64,000 nucleotides of DNA from Archilochus colubris. Lineage: Eukaryota; Chordata; Aves; Apodiformes; Trochilidae. Under the pieces are notes generated by a model that was not told the DNA's origin, ran no database searches, and saw nothing but the letters and a program-made list of their open reading frames with translations. The stretch spans positions 9,980,519 through 10,044,518 of the forward strand of contig CM041090.1 of the NCBI GenBank assembly GCA_023079485.1, read 5' to 3'. The position numbers and the translations under genes were made by a program. Shown here piece by piece: positions 52,001 to 64,000 of this stretch. Each line of letters opens with the position of its first letter. The first letter of the stretch is position 1.

Positions 52001-52054
52001 TCAGTGAAGAAACCGAATGCTCATTTTCTGCTCCACATCCACCTTCTCTAAAAC
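52001..52054 (-). CDS. CHP1: CHP1 exon 7 and stop
   Basis: [17 protein letters not shown] and TGA. Acceptor tattgcag. This exon completes the second nuclear export-type leucine-rich segment. Confidence 0.95.
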   Translation of the reverse strand, partial: VLEKVDVEQKMSIRFLH

Positions 52055-55000
52055 CTGCAATAAAATTCAGAAACAGCTACATAAGTTACTGTACATACAA
52101 GGTTTCTTACTAACAAAAGATGTAATTCAAAGGACTAATGGTAGGAATATGAATACTGGTATTAGCTGTGTTGCTAATGGATCTAATCTCTGAGTGAAAA
52201 CTGATTAGAGCAATGATAGCAGAAGAATTACTCTGTTGTAACTGTGCTAGTCAGGCTACTTGTGTAGAAAGAAGCATTTGCAAAAGAAAAAAATGAAACT
52301 TCTGAAGTTTATGCAGTGCTGCATCTTATGTGACAATATGAAGAAATGTACAGACTAATTATATTAGTACCTTGGCAGTGTGAAAAAAAAAAAAAAAGAA
52401 AAGTCCTGACAAAGGGAAGAAAAAGCTAGCAGGTTTCCTTTGCCCAAATGCAGGCAGGACAGACTATGTGAACAACTTCCTACCTGCTAGCATTTGCATT
52501 TAAGTCTGAATTACTTGTCCACTACTGAGAAATTCCATTTAGTCATTAAAAATGTGGTTTACCAACCTTTACAAACTCTGCAAAGGAAATGGCACTATCC
52601 CCATCTTGATCAGCTTCCTGGATTGTCCTGTCAGCAATGCTGCCCAGCTGCTCATCTGAAATGTTTACACCAACCATCATGCGTAATACCTGTAACACAC
52701 AGAAGTCCCCAGAAGGAAAATAATCATTACTGAAACAGGAACAGAAGTATTCTTAGTGCTGTTTTTCTTGTGTAGATAGTCAAAATAAAACCACATGAGA
52801 ACAACCCTGAAGGATTTCAGTGTAAGTCATTTCTAGACAGACTTCTATTTTTCCATTAAGGCTTTCAGCAAAGCCAGCTTCCTTTTGTAGCCAACTTTGG
52901 CACAGAATCCTACCTTTTCCCTATGCAGCAGGAAGAAATAGAAGTATGAGAGTTTTTGGAATTAGGAGTGAGCACATTTTGTTTCAACACTTTTTGTCTA
53001 TTTTTTTCCCCAAAACATAACATTTGATTGAATATTTGTTGCTTGATATAGTTGCCTACCGGAATCTTATAATATATGGTCAAATTATGACTCCCACTAC
53101 TCTCTACAGTTAGTAAAGCATTTTCTGTGCAGATAGAAGAGGGCAATTTCAGTCAAAAGCAAACCCATATCCTACATCAGGAACCACAAATTACCACGTC
53201 TACTTCCCAGGATTAGTAATATGCAATTACTCCTGGGTCAAGCCATGCAACACTGATGAACTTTGATTATGTTTGCTGCAGTTTTAGGACGTTTTATTCT
53301 ACTGAGATGGTCAGACAAACAATCCACCTCAGGGATTGTCCCTTTGAAGTCCTCTTCCATGCACCTTTGAAAGTTTTAGAAGGTAGTTTTTAAGGGGCTA
53401 ATTGTATTTGTTGGATGCTTCTGTACTGTTTCCAGTAGGATCTGCTTAGCCTAATGCTCTGGTTTAAACTTCAATCTTCCCAGACTGCTAGAACATCCTG
53501 GGCTACTGCATGAAACTGAAGTCTCATACCATATCTAAGACTTTAAAGGAGATAAACAATAAGCCACCAAATTCCTCCAAGAGTTCTTTTGAGAAGACTG
53601 ACAGAACTCTCCTCTTTATTCTAAATGGGTGAGAAATCACAGAGAAAAATCAATGGAGTAATTCAAAGCAGCCCTGTGGTATTTACCTGAAGAAGCTCAT
53701 CCCTGGAGATCTTGTCATCTTTATCAAGGTCATATAACCGAAAAGCAACTGTGGGAAAGAAAAGAATGAGCAGCTTAATTTAAGTGCCATTATTTTTATC
53801 CATAACAGTACATTTATATTAAGAAATAATAAATAGTAGGTGATAATACATACATTTTATATATTAATATATATGTGCATTATACATATACATATATATA
53901 TAAGACAATTATATTAGAATTTTAATTCAGCATAAAATTAATGTTCAGTTCCATAAAGTGTTATTACCACATACTAGAACAACATTATTCCTAAGAAGTG
54001 GAAAAATCTTACTGGAGTAAGAGTACTTTCAGAAGCACTCTACTTGCAAAGGTATTTCTGCAAGGCCCTGAGTCATGGGACTATAAATACCATTAAGATG
54101 CATTAAATCCTTTGACTTCAGAGCAATCATTTTTAGAGTACCCTTCATTAGACTTCTCTTCAACTATATTCTGGATGAGATATGACAGAAATTTTAAATG
54201 CTCTGAGGACTGCTGCCAACTTTGATTAGCAAGCAAGAGCATTCTGCTCATATTGTTGACAGATACTGAAATATGCAAGAAAGTACTCAGCTGGAGGTGA
54301 GAAAAAAGCAGTAGATTATATGGAAGACTGGATACAGAACCAGGAAAGCACATTCATGTACAGGATATGGCTTCTAAATATGAAATAACTTTAGATGCAT
54401 ACCATTATGAAGCCTTTCTGTTATGAAACATTTCAAAAAGCATGTATATTACTCAAGATTCAATCAATTCCACCAAATTCCAATACAAGAATGGGTCAAT
54501 TGTTGACATTTTGAACAGGTAAAGCTTGCAAGTTAATTTAAAAAAAAAATCAGTTAATAGAGAGAGTATCATTTCACAGGGAATTACTATAATGGAAGAC
54601 CCCAAGCCTCTTCACTCCTTTTCCAGAAAAATTAAGAAAGGAAAACAATTGCTTCCATAGGGAGGTTCCCATTTCTTACAGTGGAGCTTGTTACTTCGGC
54701 TGTTGAGAGGTTCTGGTCCATTCTGGTCTTTGCTCTTTTCATTATCTTCTATGGGTCGGAAGTGGGCCAGTGTCCTCATGAATCCACGGAAATTCACCTG
54801 GTCCTCTCTGCAGAAGTATTTCAGCAGGTCAGAGAATAGAATCATAGAATCATAGAATGGGCTGGGTTGGAAGGCACCTCAGAGATCATCAAGTCCAACC
54901 CTTGATCCACTCCCGCTGCGGTTCCCAGCCCATGGCACTGAGTGCCACATCCAGGCTCTTTTGAAATATCTCCAGACACGGAGAATCCACTACTTCCCTG

Positions 55001-58000
55001 GGCAGCCCATTCCAATGTCTGATCACCCTCTCCGTAAAGAAATTCTTTCTAATCTCCAACCTAAACCTCCCCTGGCACAACTTGAGACCCTGCCCTCTTG
55101 TCTTGCTGAGAGTTGCCTGGGAAAAGAGCCCACCCCCCCACCCCCCGGCTCCAACCTCCTTTCAGGGAGTTGTGGAGAGTGATGAGGTCTCCCCTGAGCC
55201 TCCTCTTCTCCAGGCTGAACACCCCCAGCTCCCTCAGCCTCTCCTCATAGGGTCTGTGCTCGAGTCCCTTCACTAGCCTAGTTGCCCTCCTTTGGACCCG
55301 CTCCAGCACCTCAATCTCCTTCCTGAACTGAGGGGCCCAGAACTGGACACAGTACACTTCTCCAAGTTTTATTTCAGTAAAGAAAATGAATGTCTAAACC
55401 ACCAGCACCACACAAACTCTTCCACTCCCACCTCCCCAGGGTTTGGCTGCTGCTGATTAAACTCGGCTGTCATGCATTGCAGTTGCAGCCTGGGGTGATG
55501 CTGTTGTGCAGCGTGATGTGTGATAAAAGAAACTATAAGAAGTGTTGTTGAGGGCTCCCCTCTCCTTACCTGCAAGCTCCATTTAAGCTCAAGCTCTCAC
55601 CTGAGCTATCCTGCAGCTATGCCCAAGTCTGCCAATGTTTAATGCTGATCTGGACCTTGATTCCCTGGACTGACTTCAGATTTGTTTCACTACTGTCAAC
55701 TTTTCTGGAAACCACTGGACTGTTGGCTCACTGGACCTGCTCTGCTTTTCTGGTTCAGGTGCTGTGCCCTTCTCTCAGCAAGTACATTGCCTCTGCCAGC
55801 TTTGCTGTTACCCTTGTTTCCTGGCTTGTGGGGCAGCCATCACTCACTGCTCCCTGACAGATAACTTCTTTCTCTAGAGTTTCTGTGAGAACCAGCAGTT
55901 TAAGTACTTTCCAGGACTCCTGCTTTAATAATAATAATAATCAGGAAACCATCAGGGAATGCTGATATTATGACTTCATTAGAAAATCTGGTCTTCATCA
56001 ATCAGTAATGAAAAATGTGTTCAAGAACAGCAGCAGATTCCATAGAACAGTCTATAGAGAGGTATAATGAATTAAGACAGTACCATGAATTTGATAATCT
56101 CTTTGAATTTCTGTTAGAATTGCATTAAGCTATGTCTTAAATGTTATCAAAAACTAAAAACAAAGCTGATCTTATAGCAATGGTACATTTACAGGTTGAA
56201 AGGTGAAAAATGACTGAACTAGTTAACTGCAGTACTACTTAGGAAAAAATGGTAATGTGACAAGTTCACTTTGTGAACTGAAGCCCATAAATGACCTTGA
56301 CTTTCATTAGCAGTATCCAGCAGCATAGCAAGAAGAGTGGAAACTGTGACAAGAAGCCCAAATTTGTGAATGAATAGAATACACAAAACTCTTGTAAGGC
56401 TGTGAAGTATTTCTCATTTCAGAATGAAAACGTGCTGAGGAAAAACATTTCACAAGTCTGAGCTGTTCAATTATTAGTAAATTCCAATGTTGTGCTTTAA
56501 TTATTAGCACTGCACTCCTATCAAAACTGCTGAAGAACTACACATTTTGTGTCTGGTCACAAATAGAGTCTGTTGAAACTCACCCCTCTGGAAAGAAGGC
56601 ATTGATAATTCTGTCTCCCAGTGGATTGATGGCCAGCTCTGGAATACGCTGGAAGTCCTCACGGCTAAGTAAAACAAGAACACAGTCTGCATAAAGTTGA
56701 AACTAAAAGAGAAAAAGTTGCTTAAAAGGAAACCACAGTAAAAGATTCATTGTGTTCTACTTCTGCAGCAAGACACTTGGTGGTTTTCAAAATATAATTC
56801 TTTAAAACATGTTTTCTCTATGACTAATGGCACAGAGCAAAGAGAAGACAGTGGCAAGCCTGTATCACATTACAGATTAGCAGTGTTCATTTATCATGTA
56901 AATAGCACTTCTCCTGGGATAACATTGTGCTAGAAACCTTCCTGTAATGATGCTGACTAGAGCTTGGAGTTTAAGGTAAACTTCTGAATTGGATTTGAAG
57001 GTAAATATGACTTCAAAATGAAAGCAGGATTTAAAAAAACAATATTTTGGTATGGAATCACCTGAGTTGGTAGGATTTTTCCAGACTACTCCACTGCAGA
57101 TTCTGGCACAATACCATACCCCCTCCAAACATACCATAGATTATCTGCATATTTTAATATAATTTTTTTTGTTTATATAGCAACTTCATGTATTAATGTA
57201 AATGCCAAATTTCAGATTATTCTATCTTAAATCAAGCAGCACTTCTATATTTCAGTAGCAAAGTTAGACTATGACAGAACCCTGTAAACTAGAGGTAAAT
57301 TCACCAGTATATTGCAAATACTCAGTGCTCTTGCCAGGCATTCTTTCTGCTCATGATTTTAAGCACACAGGTATATTTTAAGCACAGCTTATACTTAACC
57401 TGTTAGAGCTTTTTCTGATCTGGAAGACACGAGCTGCACTGATGTAAATGCATTTCAGGTCAGTGAAACATGAACACAGGGTTCATTCTATTATTAGAGG
57501 TGCACTAATAATTTTTCTTTTAGAAAATGTCACCAAGAGGACAGTGGGATAATCTTAGTGTGAACAGAAGCAGACACACCAAGTCTGCCCTAGTGAACAC
57601 TTTGGTCAACAGGTTTGGGGCTTTGGGGTTTTTCTTTACTTTGGGTGGTTTTGTTTGTTTTTTTCCACACTACAACACAACACAACAATTTATCAGTTAG
57701 TACAAGATATTCTCCAAAATCAATAAGGTTTTAAATTGCAAAAATAACAGCAGTAGGATAAAGCTGTAAAAAAAAAAAAAAAATTCTGTCCGGATGTATA
57801 ACTTGACATTTCCTGGCCAGTCTCCAGAACTATTGGCAATTTCCTTCAAGTCAAATGCAGTCTTGATGTTCTTGAAGGTTGGGTCAAATTCTCAAATTTA
57901 GTTACTAGATGTTTGCTGCTTTTGAAAATTACAACAAGGTTTGATTTATGAGGCCATTACACCAAAAATCTGGCAGAGTCAACACAGATTTTGAGATTTC

Positions 58001-61000
58001 TTAATTATACTGGCATTTTAAAGACAGAGGAGAAAAAGAAATTGGCTGATGGACCTTCTAACAGAGCAACCTGCCCATATTTTAGGCTGTCCTGGTAAAC
58101 TTCTCTGACCAAGTCTGAATTATTTTTAATAGGCAAAGGTAACATCTGTGTTACACTTGTTAACAGACCCTTCAGGACTGCTGCACTTTAAGCTATAGTT
58201 GAAGGGCAAAGTGCACATCAGTGATTTCAGAGAGGCATTGATGTGGAAAGCCTATGTCCTAGTAACAATATTTTAACAACAGGACTTCAGTGTCAATGGT
58301 TACATTCACAACCTAAAAGCAGCAAGTGCCCTCTCTTCCATTTAGTGAAAAGTCATAATTTCAGACATTTTGTGTATTACTACTACTAAGTATTGAGCCT
58401 CAATTTGCTCTATTTCATTGTCCAGCAGCTCTGGTTCCTAACAGATTAACAATTAACCACAAGTAACTCTCCAGGTTTCAAATCTATTTGTCCTGTCATT
58501 ATCAGAATTGGAGTAGACCATTTTTGCTTATTAAGAGCCCATTACTGAGTGAGTGTTATAATTGAAATTGCTGTAAGAGCCATAAAAGTAAATGAATGCA
58601 TGAGGTAAGTTATTCTCCACTTTATAACCTAAGGCTTCATGGACTCATTAGGGACCAGCTTCACCTGGCTGAAGCTGGTGCTTACAGGAAATCTGATGCC
58701 CTCTACTTCTGTGTTCATTGTCATAGCAACAAAGTTCTTTTAACATGTATTTCCTGGAACCTAACTTCCATGCTTACCTTTAGCTGCATGTAATCATTAT
58801 GCAGGCCAACCATTTAATATATATGCCAGTGCAGTCACACTTTTAATTACTTTGTAGTAAGGAATTTGCAGATTCTAAGTATTTCTAAGCATGACTATAC
58901 CCTTTAAGGAAAACAGCAGATTCCTCCTGTAAAGGCAGCTCTACCTCACCCAAAAGGCTGTAAAAACCTTATAGATACTTTTTTTTAGTTCCATTATTTC
59001 TGGTTGTTCATCCTTCTTTTTCCTCTAGATAGTAGCAGAGTATTGTACCCTCAACAGGGAGGACCCAGCTTACACAAGAATAGAAAGAGGAAACATTCAC
59101 ACTGGTTTCCTCCTTACTTACAGTTAGGATGTAGGTAGAACAAGTATGTTTCAGATTTCCCAGCTGAGAGGTAGCTATGGCCATCCAAGGCTATCAAGCT
59201 TTTGTTTTTGCAGCTCAGCAGGTAGCAATATTGAAATGAAAGGTGACATGAGAATTTTCAAAGGAACAGTTTTGTCCTGGCTTTTACAAGCTGGTTTCAT
59301 TAAGATGGTGCAAGACTGAGGGAGCTAAGTCATTCTGCTTTGGAAAAGTGAAGCTAAGAAAAAATCTAACATTTTTCTACACTTTTAAAGTCATTTAGAG
59401 GATAAGGATTAGATTTAAAATCCTAAACCAAGGCATATGAAGTCTTGTCTTCATCAGTATCCATCTCTTACATCTCATTTATGTAACTGTAAAAAAGAAA
59501 GTACTTTGAAACTGCTCATAGATACACTAGATAGAAACATCTGATTAAGATTTCAGCTTTTGATTAAAGTTCCAAAATGAACTACCAGCCTTCTCTAAGC
59601 ATCATAATTAATCAGCAGTTACTAGATCTTCTGTATAAAGTGCTCTTTACCCTGCCCATTTTTAATACACCTATGAGGACAACACAGCTTTTTCCCTTGT
59701 TCAGAAGGGTGAGTCACATTTAAAGATTTATTTCATGCCATAAAGAACTCCTTAACACTTGTTTTCCTGATTGGTCACATCAGCAATTTCTGTCATGTCT
59801 GATTTGCAAGTCAAAGGTCCAAGTGTCCTTATGGGAACAGTTCTTGCTCACAGGAAATTAACAGAAGAGGTGCCTCCCTCAATCTTTGGTGGGAGTAACT
59901 TCATCTTGCTTGTCTCAAAGTACTAAGTTCTCCTTGATCAGTATTTCAGAAACCAACAATTATGACCTTCCAAGCTGTAGTTCTTACTTCCCCCTCCTTT
60001 TTTTCCGGATGTAGTTTTCCCATTATTTAAATTAATGGTTTCCACATATTGTGGGTGCCAGTCAAGGTTTCAAAATTGGAATGTGGCTCCACGTCAGCCA
60101 CGTTTGGGAATGGGCTTAGAGGCCAAGAGCCAAGACTGCATGGATCACAGTCTGCACAGCTGCTGGAACTTTCCAAATAAACTTCCTTTCCCAAGTACCA
60201 TGTAATTATCAACAATGAAATTCAAACTCCCCATCCATAATGAACACAATGAAACAAAGCATTGTGCAACAGACATTCATAGCATATTTAATTAACTACT
60301 TCTCTTAAGCAAACTGAGTACAATCACTTTGAAACTATAAGGACCCAAAAGGCAAATTTAAAGTTGGAGGGAGGTTTGAGGAAGAGTGTGCTAGGTTCAA
60401 ATTGTGCTAGACTAGTCTGGCAGCCAACATTTTATTTTTTTCCATCAGTGAAGATTAAAATGCACAAAGTTTGAAGAGGCTGTTCATGCTTTTCTTACCA
60501 ATGGTTTAATTTTGAGACATAAATAGCATTCATCTTAGACACAGTATCATCAGCTCATCTGTATGTCACAATTGCCAATTAGCCAATGGTACAGTTTATA
60601 TGATATATTAGCTTCAGTGACAGAATGGGCTTAGGAAGTTCTGCCCATCCCAAGCCAATTGTTTCCACACCCACAATCCATTTTGTCATCTCTTCAGCTA
60701 TGCAAGTCCAGATATTTACAGTACAGCCACAGTCAAACTCACTGGAGTCAGGGAGCTTAAAAATATCTACACAACCCAAAAGGGGAGGCAGAGTATTTTT
60801 AACCAAAAATCATCACTCAGTAGTCCTGTTTAAAGTACAACTCCAAAACCAATTATTTAAATGTAACTGAGAAGTCAGCAATTTGTGGCACAAGAAGGAA
60901 CTGCAGAATTCCTACAGGAAACTGTAGTAAACCAGCACTACTGCCAAAGACAGAGTATCTTCCAATTTGTCACCTTATCTTCTAAGCAGTGATTCTAGCT

Positions 61001-62526
61001 TTATAGTTAGGTTGGTTCATAAGTAGGTCTAGCTTTTGTAGGCTCATAGTGCATCCTACAAACTGGTTTTGCAAGATCATATACAAAACTGCAGGTGACC
61101 TCTGAACCTATGTTTGATTGGGATGGAGCTGCCATGACAAAAATTAACTCCATCCCAGCCATACCCCACATACTATGCTGCAACTGGGTACCTTTTCTAC
61201 TTTCTCCTACATTCTCTTCAGCTTCTCTGTTCACTGGTTCTGGCATATGTGGCTATATGGTGAATGGGAAATAAAATACCTGAAAACTGATCAGATTCCT
61301 TTTTTTGTTTTGCTTGGGAAGTTTTCAAAGTGGTACCAGCATCAACACAGAAAAGCAACAGACCTTCACTGATAGCATCACCTTAGACCACCTACACTGT
61401 CCCAAAATTGTATCCCTGGTGCAGTCAAAGACAGCTCTTATTTGTCAAATATTTCCGTAATAGTAATGCAATCTATTAGCAACATCAAAAGAATAGTAAG
61501 AAGCAATTTAATATAGATCAGAATGCATAACTACTTTAGTAAATAAAGAGCAAACCAATACCAACACACAATACAATAACTAGAGTGGAGAAGGCTAGAG
61601 AACAAAGCTGAGAGAGACATTTTAACAGGCAATCATCCCATTAGAGTTCACCTTTCAGATAAGAATACTCTTTCCAGCAGACTCAGTCCATCAAAGTGAA
61701 AAAACTTTTGCAGCTAGAGTTGAAGCGTCTGCTTAATTAATTGAGCTATAAGAAATCAGTTCACTTCTGTAGTTTTCAAATCGTAGGCAGAAGACATACA
61801 CTTAGAAAGTCTTGGAATATCCTTCAGTACTACTTTATTGAATAGAATGTGTACCTGTTTAGCCAGTGACTTGGTTCCAAGCTCTTCCCATTTATTTTTG
61901 AGCATACTAACAGACACAGTCACTCAACAGGACGTGCAAAGTTAAGAATAGTAAAGGGCTTGCAGATCAAAGCAGTGTTAGAAGACACTACTTCCAAAAA
62001 TATAAATGCCAGTTTTGTTATGAAAGCCAGAATTAAGACAACATAGTGGAACCACTCTTGTAATAATTATGGGAATCAATATATAAAGAATGGTAAGAAA
62101 CAACAATGTAAAAAAGTAGTTTAACGTTTGCTGAACATTTGTTGTAAGACCCTGAATACTGTGTCTGACCTGTCTTGTATTAACAGCTACAAACCTTCAG
62201 CTTCACCTTCATTGTCCCTACAGTAGGGACAATGGGTGTTAAGAAGACCTCAGTTCAATAATCAGATTTATCTTGAAAATTGTTTATTGTCATAAAAGAC
62301 AATAAACTTTAATGTCCATGTAGACAGCAGGTATGAAGGTATCCATTTCAGTAACCTCACTGATATGAGGAAAACATGTAGGCATCTTGCAATAGCACAA
62401 ATATTACACATGTGTGACAATGTAAGGACAGCCAAACTAGAGACAAAACCCACCTAAGAGTCCCATTTTCTCCTTTGTCTAGGCTGGTGAAGCGACTGTA
62501 CAGGCGGGTGATTTGACTGTGGGAGA
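52001..62526 (-). CDS. CHP1: CHP1, calcineurin B homologous protein 1, exons 2-7 (5' end missing)
   Basis: CHP1 is a myristoylated EF-hand protein that binds Na+/H+ exchangers such as NHE1 as an essential cofactor and also inhibits calcineurin. Six minus-strand exons join in phase: 62526-62454, 56664-56584, 54807-54680, 53748-53687, 52689-52567 and 52054-52001 (TGA). They give 172 complete codons, which with the missing first exon (about 22 residues plus a split codon) makes the family length of 195. Sequence is near-identical to human: [42 protein letters not shown]-hand 3 loop [14 protein letters not shown]-hand 4 loop [12 protein letters not shown], and C terminus KMSIRFLH. The acidic loop residues of EF3 and EF4 are intact. 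The myristoylation signal (MGSR start) lies beyond 64000. Confidence 0.95.
52567..52689 (-). CDS. CHP1: CHP1 exon 6
   Basis: [20 protein letters not shown] followed by [20 protein letters not shown] and K, the calcium-binding EF-hand 4. Acceptor gtgttacag, donor AAG|gttggt, phase 0. Confidence 0.95.
53687..53748 (-). CDS. CHP1: CHP1 exon 5
   Basis: [20 protein letters not shown] then Q, the calcium-binding EF-hand 3. Acceptor ttcccacag, donor CAG|gtaaat. Confidence 0.95.
53865..53905. repeat. AT-rich microsatellite in CHP1 intron 4
   Basis: Imperfect TA/CATA repeat (atatatgtgcattatacata, then tacatatatatata). Confidence 0.8.
54680..54807 (-). CDS. CHP1: CHP1 exon 4
   Basis: [20 protein letters not shown] followed by [20 protein letters not shown] and LH, the CHP-unique linker. 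Acceptor acttctgcag, donor CACT|gtaaga. A CR1 copy ends about 27 bp upstream of the acceptor. Confidence 0.94.
54836..55358 (-). mobile_element. CR1 LINE, younger subfamily, next to CHP1 exon 4
   Basis: The plus strand starts agaatcatagaatcatagaa and continues as the reverse complement of the C-terminal ORF2. On the minus strand it reads [80 protein letters not shown]. It is 5'-truncated at about 55358 and in the same orientation as CHP1. The frame is nearly intact except for changes around the [10 protein letters not shown] segment. Confidence 0.95.
55359..55900. other. Unidentified GC-richer block in CHP1 intron 3
   Basis: About 540 bp directly beside the CR1 5' end, with composition above the surrounding intron and a C/T/G-rich texture (ctggctcactggacctgctc-like text). 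It could be a solo LTR or another old repeat, but I found no matching direct or inverted ends. A short aat repeat (taataataataataat) follows at 55925-55941. Confidence 0.35.
56584..56664 (-). CDS. CHP1: CHP1 exon 3
   Basis: [20 protein letters not shown] then NAFFPEG. Acceptor tttacttag, donor GAGGG|gtgagt, phase 2. Confidence 0.94.
56665..62453 (-). other. CHP1: CHP1 intron 2
   Basis: About 5.8 kb, the longest complete intron. It is AT-rich with an A run at 57769-57783 and one possible mariner-like remnant near 61009. No other gene is visible. Confidence 0.75.
61009..61250. mobile_element. Possible mariner-like element end
   Basis: ttaggttggttcataagta at 61009-61027 resembles the ttaggttggtNcaaaagta terminal repeat of Tc1/mariner elements. 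I did not find the opposite inverted end or transposase, so the right border is arbitrary. Confidence 0.3.
62454..62526 (-). CDS. CHP1: CHP1 exon 2
   Basis: [20 protein letters not shown] region covering degenerate EF-hand 1. Acceptor catttcag, donor CTTAG|gtggg; enters in phase 1 and leaves in phase 2. Confidence 0.94.
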
Positions 62527-64000
62527 CTGAAATGAAAAAGAAAGAATAAACACAAATTAGCATGTCAAAGATTCCTCAGAGAAGCAGACCTCATAACACC
62601 CAGGGACTGTTGCCACAAGCTGTATTAAAAAAAAAAATGCACAAAACAAGTTACATTGGAAGCACATGTCAATCAGCACTTTAGGGACTTCATGAGCTGT
62701 AAATTGCATCTTAGTATTCAAGAATCCACAAATAAGCCCATTCTTCAAAAGGCTGCCTTAACTTGGCCTTCTACCTATTTATGTTTTTGGTCTCTAACAC
62801 TCTTTCGTGTTCTGATTCAGTAAATGCCAATTGGAAAGAAAAAATATTTGATTCACAGTTCCACTGTAACCAATCCTTTAAGTCCTTTATGGATAGAATT
62901 AATCTTGGCACAGCCTTGATTATGACCTCTTCATTTGTGACATAGCAGCCCTCTGCTGTTGTATCTTTCCTTCTCTTTTGCTTATCTCTGCTCCTGGTTT
63001 TTTTTCCATCTAAAGATGGAAAGTGTACTCTGTTCCTCTACATCTGGAACGCAGCCAGAAAAACTTGACACCTTATCACTTTTCTTCATTTACAGGACTG
63101 CCTGAATCTAAACACATTCTTCATTGGGGGGTTCACTAAAGTAATTTCCAGGCTCCCAGGACACCAAGTTAAAAATTAAAAAGTCTATTGCTAAGGAAGT
63201 TCAGGAGCAAGTTAGGACACAAAGCAAAGATCTTGGCTTTTTAGATCCTCTTCAGATGAAGTTAATAAGTACATGAATTAAGACAACTGTATGTTAATAT
63301 TTACTTAGTAGAAGTCTGACTTTCTACAATGTTAAACTAGGACTCAGTGCCATTTTTCAGATTCAATTGTTTTAAAAACTTTCACCAGCACACATACAAT
63401 GCTTTTCTTACTTGTTTAAACTTACTTGGGAACAGGTTGCACAGCAGTTGTCTCATCTGTGAAACCAAGGCTTTTTTTTTTTTTTTTCAGGTTTGTTCTT
63501 TCTCCAGGCTATTTGTTTAGGTTCAACTGCTCCCTCCTTTAGGATGACCTGCCAGCAACTGTTCTGGGTTATTTTGGTTTTTTGGTTTTTTTTTTTCCCT
63601 TGTCTCCTCCCAACTTTCATTCTTTGCACAGGGTTGGGCAGTTTGCTCAGTTCCACCTAAGGCAACTTCTCTACAATCAGACCAGGCAGCTTGTTCAATT
63701 TTAACTTAAGCAGCACACAACAGAAAGCAGGCACAAGAATTTTAAAGACACTGAATTTCTGTAGTTCTGAGTTAATGTTTTAGAAATTATATGCAATAAC
63801 AACATCTGATTAATGAAAAAAGGACAACCTGGAGTTGTATCTCCAATAAGATGCCCTCTACTTCCACTCCTCATGAGAAACAGGATAAGAAATTCTACTC
63901 AGCTACCTTTCTGAAAGTAATGTCAACAACTCAATTTTTGGAACATCTCTGTGACAGCTAGTATGTGATAAATAGCACACAGCTATTGACAGAAGGTGTG
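62527..64000 (-). other. CHP1: CHP1 intron 1 (partial)
   Basis: Intron sequence running off the right edge; exon 1 is not in the window. It holds a T run at 63472-63487 and T-rich sequence near 63570-63598. No gene is visible. Confidence 0.75.

Noticed and set aside
54889..55357. Minus-strand frames of 63 and 98 codons in CHP1 intron 3
   Set aside because: Both are CR1 ORF2 segments from the copy at 54836-55358, not CHP1 exons.

Overview
The window is vertebrate nuclear DNA, almost certainly from a bird. The reasons are multi-exon genes with GT-AG introns, three CpG islands, many fragments of CR1 LINEs (the dominant avian retrotransposon) and no Alu- or L1-like sequence. Gene content and order match the conserved block known from human 15q15, read as RTF1, NDUFAF1, NUSAP1, OIP5, OIP5-AS1 (Cyrano), CHP1. 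I rebuilt exons by matching conceptual translation to the known families and requiring compatible splice phases. I cannot resolve the bird lineage.

Layout. (1) 1-3085, minus strand: the first two coding exons of RTF1, a Paf1-complex transcription elongation factor; the rest lies left of position 1. (2) About 2480-3860: CpG island and divergent promoter shared by RTF1 and NDUFAF1, with a palindromic NRF-1-type site. (3) 6391-11802, plus strand: NDUFAF1 (complex I assembly factor CIA30), four coding exons, 303 residues, with a long homopyrimidine array in intron 2 and one GC-AG intron. (4) 13883-25726, minus strand: NUSAP1 (nucleolar and spindle associated protein), ten exons, 436 residues, convergent with NDUFAF1. 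(5) 25727-26035: divergent NUSAP1/OIP5 promoter with four CCAAT boxes and two CHR-like elements, typical of G2/M genes. (6) 26036-29846, plus strand: OIP5 (Mis18-beta), five exons, 219 residues. (7) About 32.5-47.9 kb, minus strand: the long non-coding RNA OIP5-AS1/Cyrano. It is anchored by a CpG-island first exon with a clean donor and by the signature near-perfect miR-7 site at 38380-38405. (8) 52001-62526, minus strand: CHP1 (calcineurin B homologous protein 1), coding exons 2-7; exon 1 lies beyond position 64000.

Functionally the block mixes housekeeping genes (RTF1, NDUFAF1, CHP1), a divergent mitotic pair (NUSAP1 for the spindle, OIP5 for centromere licensing) and a regulatory lncRNA. 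The most notable signals are the Cyrano miR-7 site with an overlapping potential hairpin, the mitotic promoter architecture, the pyrimidine array before NDUFAF1 exon 3, a CR1 copy ending about 27 bp from the CHP1 exon 4 acceptor, a hAT-like miniature element inside the Cyrano locus, and a KEN-to-KKN change in NUSAP1. I saw no wholly new coding system; most long open frames outside the exons are repeats or CpG-island artefacts.
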